Source: Phyllobacteriaceae bacterium (GTDB lineage Bacteria; Pseudomonadota; Alphaproteobacteria; Rhizobiales; Rhizobiaceae). Taken from it: a stretch of DNA of 64,000 nucleotides. The stretch covers positions 1-64,000 of the forward strand of contig PAPF01000035.1 of the NCBI GenBank assembly GCA_002708825.1. The letters are read 5' to 3'. This document shows, piece after piece, positions 1 through 11,462 of the stretch; within the stretch, counting starts at the first letter, position 1, and each line of letters begins with the position of its first letter. The position numbers and the translations under genes are program-made. Under the pieces are notes generated by a model. The model was given only the letters and a program-made list of their open reading frames with translations. It was not told where the DNA came from and searched no databases.

Positions 1-386
1 ATACGCCCTCGGCTCTCGGGCAACGGCATGGATCGCCACCGCCGTGGATCCCCGGGACAAGCCCGGGGATGACGGTCGCGAGGGGGAACGCAAGAGGGAC
101 TCCGAACGGTTGCCCATTCCCTCTGGGCAAGTGATAGCGCTGGAAAAGGCGAAGATTCTGCAGGTGCCTGACGCCCGCGGCGCCGCCGCAAGCACTGTCA
201 GGCCCGGATATCGGGCGAATCGATCCGGCAGGACTTGCGCGCAGCCCGCCCATCCTGTAATGACGCGCCGTTCGAAGCCGCCCGGCAGGGCATGCCGTGG
301 CGGTTTTCATGCTGTCTTTCCGCTCTGGTCTGCGGAGAGGCGAAAAACGCGGCTCTTAGGGGCCGGTAAAAGGAGAATAGAGCAAA
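1..386. other. Intergenic region upstream of rpmI
   Basis: No convincing gene is seen here. The only recognisable element is a GC-rich hairpin repeat at 46-73. infC, which often precedes rpmI in bacteria, is not in this stretch. The promoter of rpmI-rplT must lie here, but no clear -35/-10 pair could be assigned. Confidence 0.5.
46..73. repeat. REP-like intergenic palindrome
   Basis: CCCCGGG (50-56) and CCCGGGG (62-68) form a perfect 7-bp stem around a 5-base loop, inside the context ggatccccgggacaagcccg. Short elements of this shape (GGAT-CCCGGG-ACAAG-CCCGGG-ATGAC) are common between genes in many alphaproteobacteria. Only one copy was noticed in this window, so its repeat nature is known from other genomes and not shown here. 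Confidence 0.45.
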
Positions 387-596
387 ATGCCCAAGATGAA
401 GACCAAGTCGGCCGCCAAGAAGCGGTTCAAGATCACCGGCACCGGCAAGGTGAAGGTTGCCGCCGCAGGCAAGCGCCACGGCATGATCAAGCGTTCCAAC
501 AAGTTCATCCGCGATGCCCGCGGCATGATGGTCCTTCCCGAGGCGGACGCCAAGAAGGTCATCAAGAACTACCTGCCCAATGGCGGCGGCCTCTGA
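387..596 (+). CDS. rpmI: 50S ribosomal protein L35
   Basis: This is a basic 69-residue protein starting [20 protein letters not shown], the hallmark N-terminus of L35, with the typical RHGM and KKVIKNYLP segments. L35 is a small structural protein of the large ribosomal subunit. The ATG at 387 follows the strong ribosome site aaaaggaga. rplT starts 47 bases downstream on the same strand, the usual rpmI-rplT pair. In many bacteria L20 represses this pair through the leader; no such structure was resolved here. Confidence 0.97.
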   Translation: MPKMKTKSAAKKRFKITGTGKVKVAAAGKRHGMIKRSNKFIRDARGMMVLPEADAKKVIKNYLPNGGGL

Positions 597-643
597 GCCC
601 CGGCCCCGGCAAACGCTTCAGCTGATTATCAGGAGATCATGAC

Positions 644-1045
644 ATGGCACGTGTGAAACGCGGCGTTACCGCCCACGCCAAGCACAAGAAGGTTATGAAG
701 GCCGCCAAGGGCTTTTATGGCCGTCGCAAGAACACCATCCGCATCGCCAAGCAGGCCGTCGAGAAATCGATGCAGTATGCGACGCGCGACCGGAAGGCCC
801 GCAAGCGCAATTTCCGTGCGCTGTGGATCCAGCGCATCAATGCCGCCGTCCGCGAGCACGGCCTGACCTATGGCCGTTTCATCGACGGCCTCAACAAGGC
901 CGGCATCGAGGTCGACCGCAAGGTTCTCTCCGACCTCGCCATCCATGAGCCGCAGGCCTTCGCCGCGCTCGTGGCCCAGGCGAAGTCGGCCCTTGAATAC
1001 CTCAAGGACAAGACCCCGAACGAGTTTGAGAGCGCGGTTTCCTGA
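644..1045 (+). CDS. rplT: 50S ribosomal protein L20
   Basis: A 133-residue basic protein starting [19 protein letters not shown], with the [11 protein letters not shown] and [10 protein letters not shown] motifs of L20. It binds 23S rRNA early in large-subunit assembly. Its length is slightly above the usual 117-120 because of the C-terminal tail. The start has the ribosome site aggag eight bases upstream. It is followed by an intrinsic terminator at 1083, which separates it from pheS. Confidence 0.97.
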   Translation: MARVKRGVTAHAKHKKVMKAAKGFYGRRKNTIRIAKQAVEKSMQYATRDRKARKRNFRALWIQRINAAVREHGLTYGRFIDGLNKAGIEVDRKVLSDLAIHEPQAFAALVAQAKSALEYLKDKTPNEFESAVS

Positions 1046-1082
1046 CCAGCGCCTTCCCAAGCTTGACATCGTGAATTTGGGA

Positions 1083-1116
1083 AACCCGCGCTGGCTGGGC
1101 TGGCGCGGGTTTTTTC
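1083..1116 (+). terminator. Intrinsic terminator or attenuator between rplT and pheS
   Basis: AACCCGCGC (1083-1091) pairs with GCGCGGGTT (1103-1111) as a perfect 9-bp stem that runs into a T tract (1110-1115). It ends rpmI-rplT transcripts. It could also act as an attenuator for pheST, because no separate pheS promoter was recognised in the remaining 65 bases. No Phe-rich leader peptide was identified. Confidence 0.85.
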
Positions 1117-1181
1117 TGTTCAAAGCGTAACCAACAGGCGCTACAAGCGCCGCCGGACAACGGATACATGGGCGATCAGCA

Positions 1182-2267
1182 ATGAGCGATCTCGATACCC
1201 TTGAAACCTCCATCATGGCCGACATCGCCGCGGCTTCCGACGAGCAGGCCATCGAGGCCGTGCGTGTCGGCGCCATCGGCAAGAAGGGCTCGGTTTCCGA
1301 ACTGCTCAAGACCCTGGGCAGGATGACCCCGGACGAGCGCAAGGAGATGGGGCCGAGGATCAACGGGCTGCGCGACCGTGTGTCCGAGGCACTCACCGCG
1401 CGCCGCCAGGAACTGCGCGACGCGGCCATCGAGGCCCGCCTTGCCCGCGAGACGGTGGACGTGACCCTGCCGGTCCATGGTGCACCGGTGGAGCGCGGGC
1501 GCATCCATCCCATTTCCCAGGTCATCGACGAGATTGCGGCGATTTTCGGCGATCTCGGCTTTTCCATCGCCGAAGGGCCGGACATCGAGACCGACTATTC
1601 CAATTTCACGGCACTGAACTTTCCCGAGGGCCACCCGGCCCGCGAGATGCATGACACGTTCTTCTTCAATCCGGGCGCCGACGGCGAGCGCAAATTGCTG
1701 CGCACGCATACCTCGCCGGTGCAGATCCGCACGATGGAAACCCAGAAGCCGCCGATCCGCATCGTCATTCCTGGCAAGACCTACCGCTGCGATTCCGACG
1801 CAACCCATTCGCCCATGTTCCACCAGCTCGAAGGCCTCGTCATCGACAGGACCGCGAACGTGGCGAACATGAAGTGGGTGCTGGAAGAATTCTGCAAGGC
1901 CTTCTTCGAGGTGCCGAGCCTGAACATGCGTTTCCGCCCGTCATTCTTCCCGTTCACCGAGCCGAGCCTGGAAGTGGACATCCAGTGCGACCGCTCGCGG
2001 CCCGGCGAAGTGCTGTTCGGCCAGGGCTCCGACTGGATGGAAATTCTCGGCTGCGGCATGGTCCATCCGAACGTGCTGCGCATGGGCGGCCTCGATCCGG
2101 ACGAGTATCAGGGCTTCGCCTGGGGCATGGGGATCGACCGCATCGCCATGCTGAAATACGGCATGCCGGATCTGCGCGCCTTCTTCGATGCCGACGTGCG
2201 CTGGCTCAACCATTACGGCTTCCGCCCGCTCGACATGCCGACGCTGTTCGGCGGCCTGAGCGCTTAA
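1182..2267 (+). CDS. pheS: Phenylalanine-tRNA ligase alpha subunit
   Basis: A 361-residue class II aminoacyl-tRNA synthetase subunit with the usual length. It has an N-terminal coiled-coil region (about 1-90), then the catalytic core with [12 protein letters not shown], the [12 protein letters not shown] motif 2 region and the C-terminal motif 3 ([10 protein letters not shown]). With PheT it forms the alpha2-beta2 enzyme charging tRNA-Phe in the cytoplasm. The ribosome site is weak. pheT follows after 14 bases behind a good aaggaggaa site, so the two are one transcript. Confidence 0.97.
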   Translation: MSDLDTLETSIMADIAAASDEQAIEAVRVGAIGKKGSVSELLKTLGRMTPDERKEMGPRINGLRDRVSEALTARRQELRDAAIEARLARETVDVTLPVHGAPVERGRIHPISQVIDEIAAIFGDLGFSIAEGPDIETDYSNFTALNFPEGHPAREMHDTFFFNPGADGERKLLRTHTSPVQIRTMETQKPPIRIVIPGKTYRCDSDATHSPMFHQLEGLVIDRTANVANMKWVLEEFCKAFFEVPSLNMRFRPSFFPFTEPSLEVDIQCDRSRPGEVLFGQGSDWMEILGCGMVHPNVLRMGGLDPDEYQGFAWGMGIDRIAMLKYGMPDLRAFFDADVRWLNHYGFRPLDMPTLFGGLSA

Positions 2268-2281
2268 GGAGGAACGGGGAC

Positions 2282-4699
2282 ATGAAATTCACTCTCTCCT
2301 GGCTCAAGGATCACCTTGAAACCGAGGCCACGCTGGACGAGATCGTCGAGACGCTCACAATGATCGGCCTGGAGGTCGAGAGCGTGGACGACAAGGCTGC
2401 CTTCCGGCCCTTCGTCATCGCGCGCGTGCTCATGGCCGAGCCTCATCCCGATGCCGACAAGCTGAAGGTGCTCTCCGTCGATGGCGGTCCTGGCGTGAAT
2501 GGCGGCAAGCCGTTGCAGATCGTCTGCGGCGCGCCCAACGCCCGCGCCGGCCTTGTCGGCGCGCTGGCCCTGCCGGGCACCTACGTTCCGGGGATCGACG
2601 TGACGCTGGGCGTTGGCAAGATCCGCGGCGTCGAATCCCACGGCATGATGTGTTCCGAGCGCGAACTGGAACTGTCCGACGAGCATTCCGGCATCATCGA
2701 CCTGCCGGAGGATGCACCGGTCGGAACGTCGTTCGCCGCCTATGCGGGTCTTGACGATCCGGTCATCGAGATCGGCCTGACGCCCAACCGGCCCGACTGC
2801 ACCGGCGTGCATGGCATCGCCCGCGATCTCGCCGCCGCCGGGCTTGGCCGCCTGAAGGCTGCCGCCGTCATGCCCGTCGCCGGCCAGGGCGAATGCCCGG
2901 TCAGGGTGACCATCGAGGCGCCGGACCTGTGTCCGGGCTTTGCCTTGCGCATGGTCAGGGGCGTGAAGAACGGCCCGTCGCCGAAATGGATGCAGCAGCG
3001 TCTCATGGCCATCGGCCTGCGGCCCATCAATGCGCTCGTCGACATCACCAATTACGTCACCTTCGACCGTGGCCGCCCGCTGCACGTCTTCGACGCCGCC
3101 AAGGTGAAGGGCGACCTCGTAATCCGCCGCGCCCGCGAAGGCGAAACGGTGCTGGCGCTCGACGAGCGGACCTATGCGCTGGGCCCGGACAATTGCGTCA
3201 TCGCCGACGGTAACGGCGTGGAATCCATCGCCGGCATCATGGGCGGCGAACATTCCGGCTGCGACGAGAACACGACGGACGTGCTGATCGAATCCGCGCT
3301 CTGGGATCCGATGAACATCGCCCGCACCGGCCGCGATCTCGGCATCATCACCGATGCCCGCTACCGCTTCGAACGCGGTGTGGACCCGGAATTCATGGTG
3401 CCGGGCGCGGAACTGGCCACCCACCTGGTCACGGACCTGTGCGGCGGCACGCCGAGCGAACTCGTTGTCGAAGGCTACAAGGCACCCGAGCGCAAGGTCG
3501 TGTCATTCCCCGTGTCGGAAGTGAAGCGGCTGACCGGCATCGCCGTCGACATGACCGAATCCCTCGACATCCTGGCCCGTCTCGGTTTCGAGCCGAACGG
3601 AACCGAGGCGCTCGTGGACGTGACGGTGCCGTCCTGGCGACCGGACATCGACGGAAAGGCCGATCTCGTCGAGGAGGTCATGCGTATTCACGGCGTCAAC
3701 AATATCGTGCCGGTTCCGCTCGAAGGCGAGGAATCGGTCGCCGGGCGCATCCTCACCACGCTGCAGTTGCGTACGCGGTCCGCCCGCCGGGCGCTGGCCG
3801 CGCGCGGCATGATGGAGGCGGTCAACTGGTCCTTCATTCCCGCCGACCAGGCCGCCCTGTTCGGCGGCGGCAGCGAGGCCCTGAAACTGGCAAACCCGAT
3901 TGCCGCCGACATGTCGGACATGCGTCCCTCGCTGCTTCCCGGCCTGCTGACGGCAGCCCAGCGCAATGCCCAGCGCGGGTTCGCGGATGTGGCCCTGTTC
4001 GAGGTGTCGGGCATCTACGAGGCCGACACGCCCGAAGGGCAGCGCCGCGCGGCGTCCGGCGTGCGCCGGGGCACCGCCCACATGAGCCATGAGGGCCGCC
4101 ACTGGTCGGGCAATGCCGCACCGGTCGGCTGGGCCGACGCCAAGGCCGATGCGCTCGCCGCGCTGGAAGCCGCCGGTGCGCCCGTCGCCAATCTCCAGGT
4201 CGCGGCCGGCGCGCCGGACTGGTTCCATCCGGGCCGGTCCGGCGTCATCCGCCTCGGCCCCAAGATGGTCTTCGGCTGGTTCGGGGAATTCCATCCCAGG
4301 GTGCTGGAAGCACTCGACGTCTCCGGCCCGGTCTGCGGCTTCGAGGTCTATCTCGACACCATTCCCGAGCCCAAGGCCAAGGCCACGCGCACCAAGCCGC
4401 GCCTCGACCTGTCGGCTTTCCAGGCGGTGACACGCGACTTTGCCTTCGTCGTCGACCGGACCGTCGCGGCCGGCGACATCACCCGCGCGGCCGCTGCCGC
4501 CGACCGGAAACTGATCACCGGCGTCACCGTCTTCGACCTGTTCGAGGGCGCCTCCATCGGCGAGGACAGGAAGTCGGTTGCCATTGCCGTCACCATCCAG
4601 CCGACCGACAGGACGCTGACCGACGAGGACTTCGAAAAGCTGTCCTCGGCCATCGTCGCCAATGTCGCCAAGCAGACCGGCGGCGTGCTCAGGGGCTGA
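2282..4699 (+). CDS. pheT: Phenylalanine-tRNA ligase beta subunit
   Basis: An 805-residue protein of normal length. It starts [14 protein letters not shown] at an ATG preceded by aaggaggaacgggg. It carries the N-terminal tRNA-binding (EMAP/OB) domain with [10 protein letters not shown], the B3/B4 editing domain (about 210-390), the B5 domain, a class II-like core (VRLTGI... [14 protein letters not shown]) and a C-terminal FDX-ACB anticodon-binding domain (RDFAFVVD). It is the non-catalytic partner that binds tRNA and edits mischarged Tyr. A terminator follows 24 bases after the stop. Confidence 0.97.
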   Translation: MKFTLSWLKDHLETEATLDEIVETLTMIGLEVESVDDKAAFRPFVIARVLMAEPHPDADKLKVLSVDGGPGVNGGKPLQIVCGAPNARAGLVGALALPGTYVPGIDVTLGVGKIRGVESHGMMCSERELELSDEHSGIIDLPEDAPVGTSFAAYAGLDDPVIEIGLTPNRPDCTGVHGIARDLAAAGLGRLKAAAVMPVAGQGECPVRVTIEAPDLCPGFALRMVRGVKNGPSPKWMQQRLMAIGLRPINALVDITNYVTFDRGRPLHVFDAAKVKGDLVIRRAREGETVLALDERTYALGPDNCVIADGNGVESIAGIMGGEHSGCDENTTDVLIESALWDPMNIARTGRDLGIITDARYRFERGVDPEFMVPGAELATHLVTDLCGGTPSELVVEGYKAPERKVVSFPVSEVKRLTGIAVDMTESLDILARLGFEPNGTEALVDVTVPSWRPDIDGKADLVEEVMRIHGVNNIVPVPLEGEESVAGRILTTLQLRTRSARRALAARGMMEAVNWSFIPADQAALFGGGSEALKLANPIAADMSDMRPSLLPGLLTAAQRNAQRGFADVALFEVSGIYEADTPEGQRRAASGVRRGTAHMSHEGRHWSGNAAPVGWADAKADALAALEAAGAPVANLQVAAGAPDWFHPGRSGVIRLGPKMVFGWFGEFHPRVLEALDVSGPVCGFEVYLDTIPEPKAKATRTKPRLDLSAFQAVTRDFAFVVDRTVAAGDITRAAAAADRKLITGVTVFDLFEGASIGEDRKSVAIAVTIQPTDRTLTDEDFEKLSSAIVANVAKQTGGVLRG

Positions 4700-4722
4700 T
4701 TCCGGTGTGGAGTCGTCAGGAG

Positions 4723-4751
4723 AAGGGCGGTCCGGATGGCCGCCCTTTTTG
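4723..4751 (+). terminator. Intrinsic terminator after pheT
   Basis: AAGGGCGG (4723-4730) and CCGCCCTT (4740-4747) form an 8-bp stem followed by TTTTT. It ends the pheST transcript. Confidence 0.9.
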
Positions 4752-4866
4752 CTTTCCGCAAGGTAAGAACATGTCACCTGCGAAGAAAAACGCCCGGAAA
4801 ACCGGCAGAAAACCGGAAAAGGGGACTTTGATACCCCTGTTCAATCATTATGATTGGTGCTCTAAC

Positions 4867-4904
4867 AGTTGACCGGGTCAACTGGTTTTCATCAGGCAAC
4901 CAGT
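4867..4904. promoter_or_regulatory. Palindromic operator-like cluster upstream of phaZ
   Basis: AGTTGACC-G-GGTCAACT (4867-4883) is a perfect 17-bp palindrome. Its right end overlaps a second inverted repeat, ACTGGTT (4881-4887) and AACCAGT (4898-4904). Both lie in the 286-base gap between the pheT terminator and the phaZ start. The shape fits a dimeric repressor site; the protein is unknown. Confidence 0.5.
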
Positions 4905-4950
4905 GAGTTTGATCGCCTAATGTCCAATTGCCAGCCGGCACCGTTTGTTT

Positions 4951-4968
4951 ACATACTGGAGAGTATGT
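4951..4968. promoter_or_regulatory. 18-bp palindrome close to phaZ start
   Basis: ACATACT-GGAG-AGTATGT is a perfect inverted repeat with a 4-base spacer, 69 bases before the chosen phaZ ATG. It is AT-rich against a GC-rich background. It is a candidate operator or 5' leader hairpin for phaZ. Confidence 0.5.
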
Positions 4969-5037
4969 TCGGCCATGCGGCCTTGCGCCCGGATCCGGCC
5001 GGCGGATCGCATTTTCATGAAGGGATACAGGCTTTTC

Positions 5038-6297
5038 ATGTTCTATCATCTCTATGAAATGAACCACGCTGCCCTGCAGCCGTTCCGCGCCGTTGCGGAT
5101 GCCGCCAAGCTTTTCTACTCGAACCCGCTCAATCCGCTGTCCCATTCGTCCTTCGGCCGTTCCATGGCCGCTTCGGCGGAACTCTTCGAGCGCATGACAA
5201 GACGCTACGCCAAGCCGGGTTTCGGCCTGCCGGAAACGGTGGTCGACGGGCAGGCGGTGCGTGTCACCGAGGAAGTGGTCTGGTCGAAGCCGTTCTGCGA
5301 CCTGCTGCATTTCCGGCGCGACCTGCCGAAGGGCCGCAAGGAGGATTCCAAGCTGCTCATCGTCGCGCCCATGTCCGGGCATTACGCCACGCTCCTGCGC
5401 GGCACGGTCGAGGCCATGATGCAGCACAATGATGTCTACATCACCGATTGGGCCGATGCGCGCATGGTTCCGCTGTCGGAGGGCCGCTTCGATCTCGACG
5501 ATTACATCGACTACGTCATCGAGATGCTGCACCATCTGGGTGAGGGGACGCATGTCATGGCGGTCTGCCAGCCGTCCGTGCCGGTCTTCGCCGCCGTCTC
5601 GTTGATGGAGAAGCGCAACGATCCGCTGGCGCCGGCCTCCATGATCCTGATGGGCGGGCCGATCGACACCACGCGCTCGCCCACGGCGGTCAACGACCTT
5701 GCCCAGGAAAAGGGCATCCAGTGGTTCCGCGACAATGCGGTCATGACCGTGCCCTGGCCGCATCCGGGTTTCGGCCGCGAGGTCTATCCGGGCTTCCTTC
5801 AGTTGTCCGGCTTCATGAGCATGAACCTGGACCGCCACATCATCGCCCACAAGGATTTCTTCCTGCATCTCGTCAAGGATGACGGCGACAGCGCCGAGAA
5901 GCATCGCGACTTCTATGACGAGTATCTCGCCGTCATGGACCTGACGGCGGAATTCTACCTCCAGACCGTCGAGACCGTGTTCATCGAGCATGCGATCCCG
6001 ACCGGCACCATGCTGCATCGTGGCGAAACGGTCGATCCGAAGGCCATAAGCAAGGTGGCGCTGATGACGGTGGAGGGCGAGAATGACGACATCACCGGCG
6101 GCGGGCAGACAGAAGCTGCCCATGCCCTGACCCCGAACATTCCGGACGACCGGCGCCTTCACTACACGCAGCCCAGGGTCGGCCATTACGGCGTGTTCAA
6201 CGGCTCCCGCTTCCGCAAGGAAATCGTGCCGCGAATCGTCGATTTCATGGCCCGTGCCGAAGCGCCAGCCAGGCCGAAGGCACGCAAGAGCGCCTGA
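5038..6297 (+). CDS. phaZ: Intracellular polyhydroxyalkanoate depolymerase
   Basis: The 419-residue protein starts MFYHLYEMNHAALQPFR, the family's typical N-terminus, so the ATG at 5038 is preferred over an in-frame ATG at 4945. It is an alpha/beta-hydrolase of the PhaZ1 type: the nucleophile is Cys177 in VMAVCQPSVP, with Asp350/351 (GENDDIT) and His383 (VGHYG) completing the triad. It hydrolyses stored poly-3-hydroxybutyrate in cytoplasmic granules to mobilise carbon. No phaC, phaR or phasin gene is adjacent, so it is a stand-alone locus bounded by terminators. The leader contains two palindromes that may control it. Confidence 0.93.
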   Translation: MFYHLYEMNHAALQPFRAVADAAKLFYSNPLNPLSHSSFGRSMAASAELFERMTRRYAKPGFGLPETVVDGQAVRVTEEVVWSKPFCDLLHFRRDLPKGRKEDSKLLIVAPMSGHYATLLRGTVEAMMQHNDVYITDWADARMVPLSEGRFDLDDYIDYVIEMLHHLGEGTHVMAVCQPSVPVFAAVSLMEKRNDPLAPASMILMGGPIDTTRSPTAVNDLAQEKGIQWFRDNAVMTVPWPHPGFGREVYPGFLQLSGFMSMNLDRHIIAHKDFFLHLVKDDGDSAEKHRDFYDEYLAVMDLTAEFYLQTVETVFIEHAIPTGTMLHRGETVDPKAISKVALMTVEGENDDITGGGQTEAAHALTPNIPDDRRLHYTQPRVGHYGVFNGSRFRKEIVPRIVDFMARAEAPARPKARKSA

Positions 6298-6324
6298 TCC
6301 GGATCCGCCGGAAACCATGACTGT

Positions 6325-6354
6325 GGCCATCCCGCACCGGGGTGGCCTTTTTTC
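6325..6354 (+). terminator. Intrinsic terminator after phaZ
   Basis: GGCCATCCC (6325-6333) pairs with GGGGTGGCC (6339-6347) including one T-G wobble. A run of six T follows (6348-6353). Confidence 0.9.
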
Positions 6355-6473
6355 TTCGACGTGAAGGCTCCGCGTTTACCATATCCCGGACCCGCGATTG
6401 ACTTGCCCTTTGTCCAGCCGTTAACGTTTTGTTAAGGGTGAAATCGGGCATTCGCAGACGGGGTGGGCGCTTC

Positions 6474-7082
6474 ATGAAGATTCGGATTTCCGCACAGGCG
6501 GCGCTTGCCATTGCGGCGGCCCTGCTGTTGACGACAGGCGGCGCGGGCAACGCCGCAGCCGGCAACATGACCACCGGCGGTTTGACGTCGCAGCCCATCG
6601 GCCACTATGAATTCTGCCGCGCCAATCCCGCCGAATGCACCATCCGCATGGCCGATGCCGGGCCGTCCCGCCTCACAGCCAGGTTGTGGAAGCGCATCAA
6701 TGCGATCAACGTCTCGGTCAATCGCGCCATAGAACCGATGAATGATTTCGACATCTACGGCAAGGACGAGGTCTGGACCTATCCCGGAAAGGCCGGCGAT
6801 TGCGAGGACTACGTGCTGGAGAAGCGCCGTGATCTGGCGCGGGCCGGCATCCCGTTGTCCAACCTGCTGATCACCGTCGTGCGCAAGCCCGATGGCGAAG
6901 GGCATGCGGTGCTCACCGTGCGCACCGACAAGGGCGACTACATCCTCGACAATCTCTCCGACCGCGTCCGGCTTTGGAACGAAACCGGCTATCGCTTCCT
7001 CAAGCGCCAGTCCAGCACCGATACCGCGCGCTGGGTTTCACTGCGCACCGGAGACAGTTCCGCCGTCGCTTCCGTCCGCTGA
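6474..7082 (+). CDS. Secreted transglutaminase-like cysteine peptidase (BTLCP family)
   Basis: A 202-residue protein with a signal peptide (MKIRISAQAALAIAAALLL, cleavage after about residue 29). The mature part carries the BTLCP (DUF920) catalytic set: Cys110 in KAGDCEDYVLEK, His144 in GHAVLTV and Asp159 in YILDN. Members act in the periplasm; the LapG branch cleaves adhesins under c-di-GMP control. No lapD or adhesin gene is nearby, so the substrate is unknown. The ATG at 6474 is chosen because the signal peptide starts there; a TTG at 6429 is also in frame. It is convergent with ureG. Confidence 0.85.
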   Translation: MKIRISAQAALAIAAALLLTTGGAGNAAAGNMTTGGLTSQPIGHYEFCRANPAECTIRMADAGPSRLTARLWKRINAINVSVNRAIEPMNDFDIYGKDEVWTYPGKAGDCEDYVLEKRRDLARAGIPLSNLLITVVRKPDGEGHAVLTVRTDKGDYILDNLSDRVRLWNETGYRFLKRQSSTDTARWVSLRTGDSSAVASVR

Positions 7083-7197
7083 AACGGTCGCTTTCCGGAT
7101 TCCGCCTTGCCTCCTGGCACCCGGCCGCTTCCGGCAGGGATTGGGACAACCTGTGCGCAACCTGTGAAAAGGCTGTGCAGAACCGGTAGAGCGTTGC

Positions 7198-7826
<629 letters not shown>

Positions 7827-7830
<4 letters not shown>

Positions 7831-8480
7831 GACAGGAACAGCCTCGGTTGCAGGGTTTCGTGATTCATCGCCGCGATTTCCGCCATGAAGGCGAACCCGC
7901 CCAGATCGTCAATTGTGGAAGCCGCCGCCTCGCCGGCCACCCCGTCCACCACCGGCTCCAGGCCGGCGAGAAGGCGCGCCGCGCCGTCCTGGCCCGTGAC
8001 CGACAGGCGGATGGCGCATTGCAACTGGTTCGAGACGAGCGTGTTGAGATAGGCCGCGAGCGCCGGTTCCAGCGCCACGCCGCCACGCCCGCAGGCAAGG
8101 CCGACGGCGACCGGCAGCGGCAGCGCGGCAGGCAGGGAACCCGGCCCGAACCAGTGCGCGGCGGCCTTGAGGAAGGCCGCGCCCTGGTCGAGCGTCTCGC
8201 GATGGCGCTGCGCCGAACCGGCGAGCGCCCCGGCGAGTTCGGCCAGCGCCGCCGGGTCGCGGCCATCCCGTTCGCCGTGCCAGGCTTGCGCCAGGATGAC
8301 GGCGTCGTTCCATGGCGCGCCGTGGCGAAGCTGCGCCTCAAGCCATGTCCGCAAGTGATCCGGCGAGGAGACGGGACCATGCGCCACCGCCTGTTCAAGC
8401 CCCCCCGAATAGGCAAAACCGCCGGTAGGAAACACCGGGGAAAGCCATGACGTGAGGCGGATCAGCGCGGTCTGGTTCAT
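7827..8480 (-). CDS. ureF: Urease accessory protein UreF
   Basis: A 217-residue helical protein beginning [21 protein letters not shown], with the SYSGGLE-like segment [11 protein letters not shown]. It bridges UreD and UreG during urease maturation. Its ATG at 8480 overlaps the stop of the YrhK-like gene by four bases and its stop overlaps ureG, so three genes are translationally coupled. Confidence 0.95.
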
Positions 8481-8764
8481 GGCTTTGCCGAATAGCGCCG
8501 CGCCACGTCGTCGACATCGCCCAGTGCCAGGTAATGAACCTCGCGCGCCAGCCGGAGCGTGGGCTTCAGCGCAAAGAAGACCGAGCCGATGAGGAAGCAC
8601 CAGATCGCCGGCGTCTCCAGGCTCTTGTCGAAGAAAAGCGCCGATCCGGCGACGAAGAGGAAGGCCGCCAGGAAATCCACGGTGGTGAAGGCGATTTCAT
8701 AGGCCGCGTAGACCGCCTCGTGGCGGTGCGAAAGGCTCCTGTTTCCGGGTGCAAAGATCTTCAA
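8477..8764 (-). CDS. YrhK-domain small membrane protein in the urease operon
   Basis: A 95-residue protein with two predicted membrane segments (about 27-46 and 52-66) and the YrhK-type pattern: YEIAFTTVDFLAAFLFVAGS, then FLIGSVFFALKPTLRLAREV. The family has no assigned function. It sits between ureE and ureF and overlaps the ureF start by four bases, so it must be made with the urease maturation proteins. A link to nickel or membrane association of urease assembly would be inference only. Confidence 0.75.
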   Translation of the reverse strand: MKIFAPGNRSLSHRHEAVYAAYEIAFTTVDFLAAFLFVAGSALFFDKSLETPAIWCFLIGSVFFALKPTLRLAREVHYLALGDVDDVARRYSAKP

Positions 8765-8797
8765 CGGTCTGTCCCGCCGGCCGGGCCGGCGCCCTGT

Positions 8798-9340
8798 TCA
8801 GTCATGATGATGGGTGTGCCCCTCATGATGGTGGCCATGGCCATGATGTCCATGGTCATGGTCATGGTGCCTGTGCCCGTGGTCGTGATCGTGGTGATGA
8901 TGGCCCGAATGGGCGCCGCCATAGGCCCCGCCTTCCGGGTCGAACGGGGCATTCACGTCGCGCACCTGCGCGCCAAGTCCTTCCAGCATGGTCCGGATCA
9001 CGTGATCCTGCCGGATCAGGATGCGGTCGGCGTCGATCTGTGCGGCCAGGTGCCGGTTGCCGATCTGCCAGGCCAGCGCCAGCAGGTGGCGGCCGTCGCG
9101 GCCCCTGATCTCCATGAGCGGTTCCGGTTCGGCGATGACCTTGACGATGCGGCCATCGGAAAGCACCAGCCCGTCGCCATGGCGCAGCAGGCGCGCCTCC
9201 GAAAGGTCGAGCATGAAGGCGATGCCATCGTCGCTGACCATGCGCAGGCGCCGGCGATGGCGGGCGGTCTCATCCAGCGTGATCGTGCCGGCGGCACTGG
9301 AGAAATCGCGGATGACGGTGGTGCAGACGGGTTCGCTCAC
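8798..9340 (-). CDS. ureE: Urease nickel chaperone UreE with His-rich tail
   Basis: The 180-residue protein has the UreE N-terminal peptide-binding domain (RHRRRLRMVSDDG, GDGLVLSDG) and metal-binding domain (LALAWQIGNRHLAAQI, then DHVIRTMLEGLGA). The last 34 residues contain 21 histidines mixed with Asp and Gly, a nickel-storage tail. It stores and passes nickel to UreG. A GTG start at 9340 is chosen because CCAAGGATA precedes it and the protein then aligns with family length; an upstream in-frame ATG gives a non-homologous extension. Confidence 0.93.
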   Translation of the reverse strand: MSEPVCTTVIRDFSSAAGTITLDETARHRRRLRMVSDDGIAFMLDLSEARLLRHGDGLVLSDGRIVKVIAEPEPLMEIRGRDGRHLLALAWQIGNRHLAAQIDADRILIRQDHVIRTMLEGLGAQVRDVNAPFDPEGGAYGGAHSGHHHHDHDHGHRHHDHDHGHHGHGHHHEGHTHHHD

Positions 9341-9371
9341 TATCCTTGGCCTCGGGATGTCCGGCAGGGCG

Positions 9372-9668
9372 TCACAGCGTCTCGATCCGTTCGGGATGGA
9401 CGACCTCGACGGTCCGGCTTTCGATGAGTGTCGACGTGGCATTGCGGAACACCTTCATGTGCGGGCGCCCGAAATGGGCTTCCAGGTCTTCGCGGCTCTT
9501 CCACTGTTCCACGAAGACGACGCGGTTGGAATTGGTCACGCTCCTGTTGAGATCGTAGACGACGCAGCCTGGCTCCGCCCGCGTCGCCTCGACGCACGGC
9601 ATGGCGGCCTCGCGGAACGTGTCGAACGAACCCGGCTTCAGCGTGATGGTGGCAATGACATGGATCAT
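9372..9668 (-). CDS. Antibiotic-biosynthesis-monooxygenase (ABM) fold protein
   Basis: The 98-residue protein starts MIHVIATITLKPGSFDTFRE and continues with EPGCVVYDLNRS and FVEQWKSREDLEAHFGRPHM, the pattern of YgiN/ABM-type quinol or small-molecule monooxygenases (dimeric alpha+beta barrels). The ATG follows a GGGAGG ribosome site. It lies between ureC and ureE on the same strand. Its role beside urease is unknown; many proteins of this fold lack a tested activity. Confidence 0.85.
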   Translation of the reverse strand: MIHVIATITLKPGSFDTFREAAMPCVEATRAEPGCVVYDLNRSVTNSNRVVFVEQWKSREDLEAHFGRPHMKVFRNATSTLIESRTVEVVHPERIETL

Positions 9669-9736
9669 GACGGGTCCTCCCGGTCCTGGTTGGCGACGGA
9701 GGCAGGATAGCCCCGCATCGCCGCCGGATCGAGTGT

Positions 9737-11449
<1,713 letters not shown>

Positions 11450-11462
11450 GGTCTCTCTCCGG

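Noticed and set aside
1-386. Open frame of 193 codons overlapping rpmI from position 44
   Set aside because: It overlaps rpmI in another frame, has no recognisable motif or ribosome site, and begins in a repeat-like intergenic hairpin.
8798-8940. Short tandem triplet pattern that could be taken for a repeat array or CRISPR
   Set aside because: It is the coding sequence of the UreE histidine tail (cat/gtg alternation); there are no regular repeats with unique spacers.
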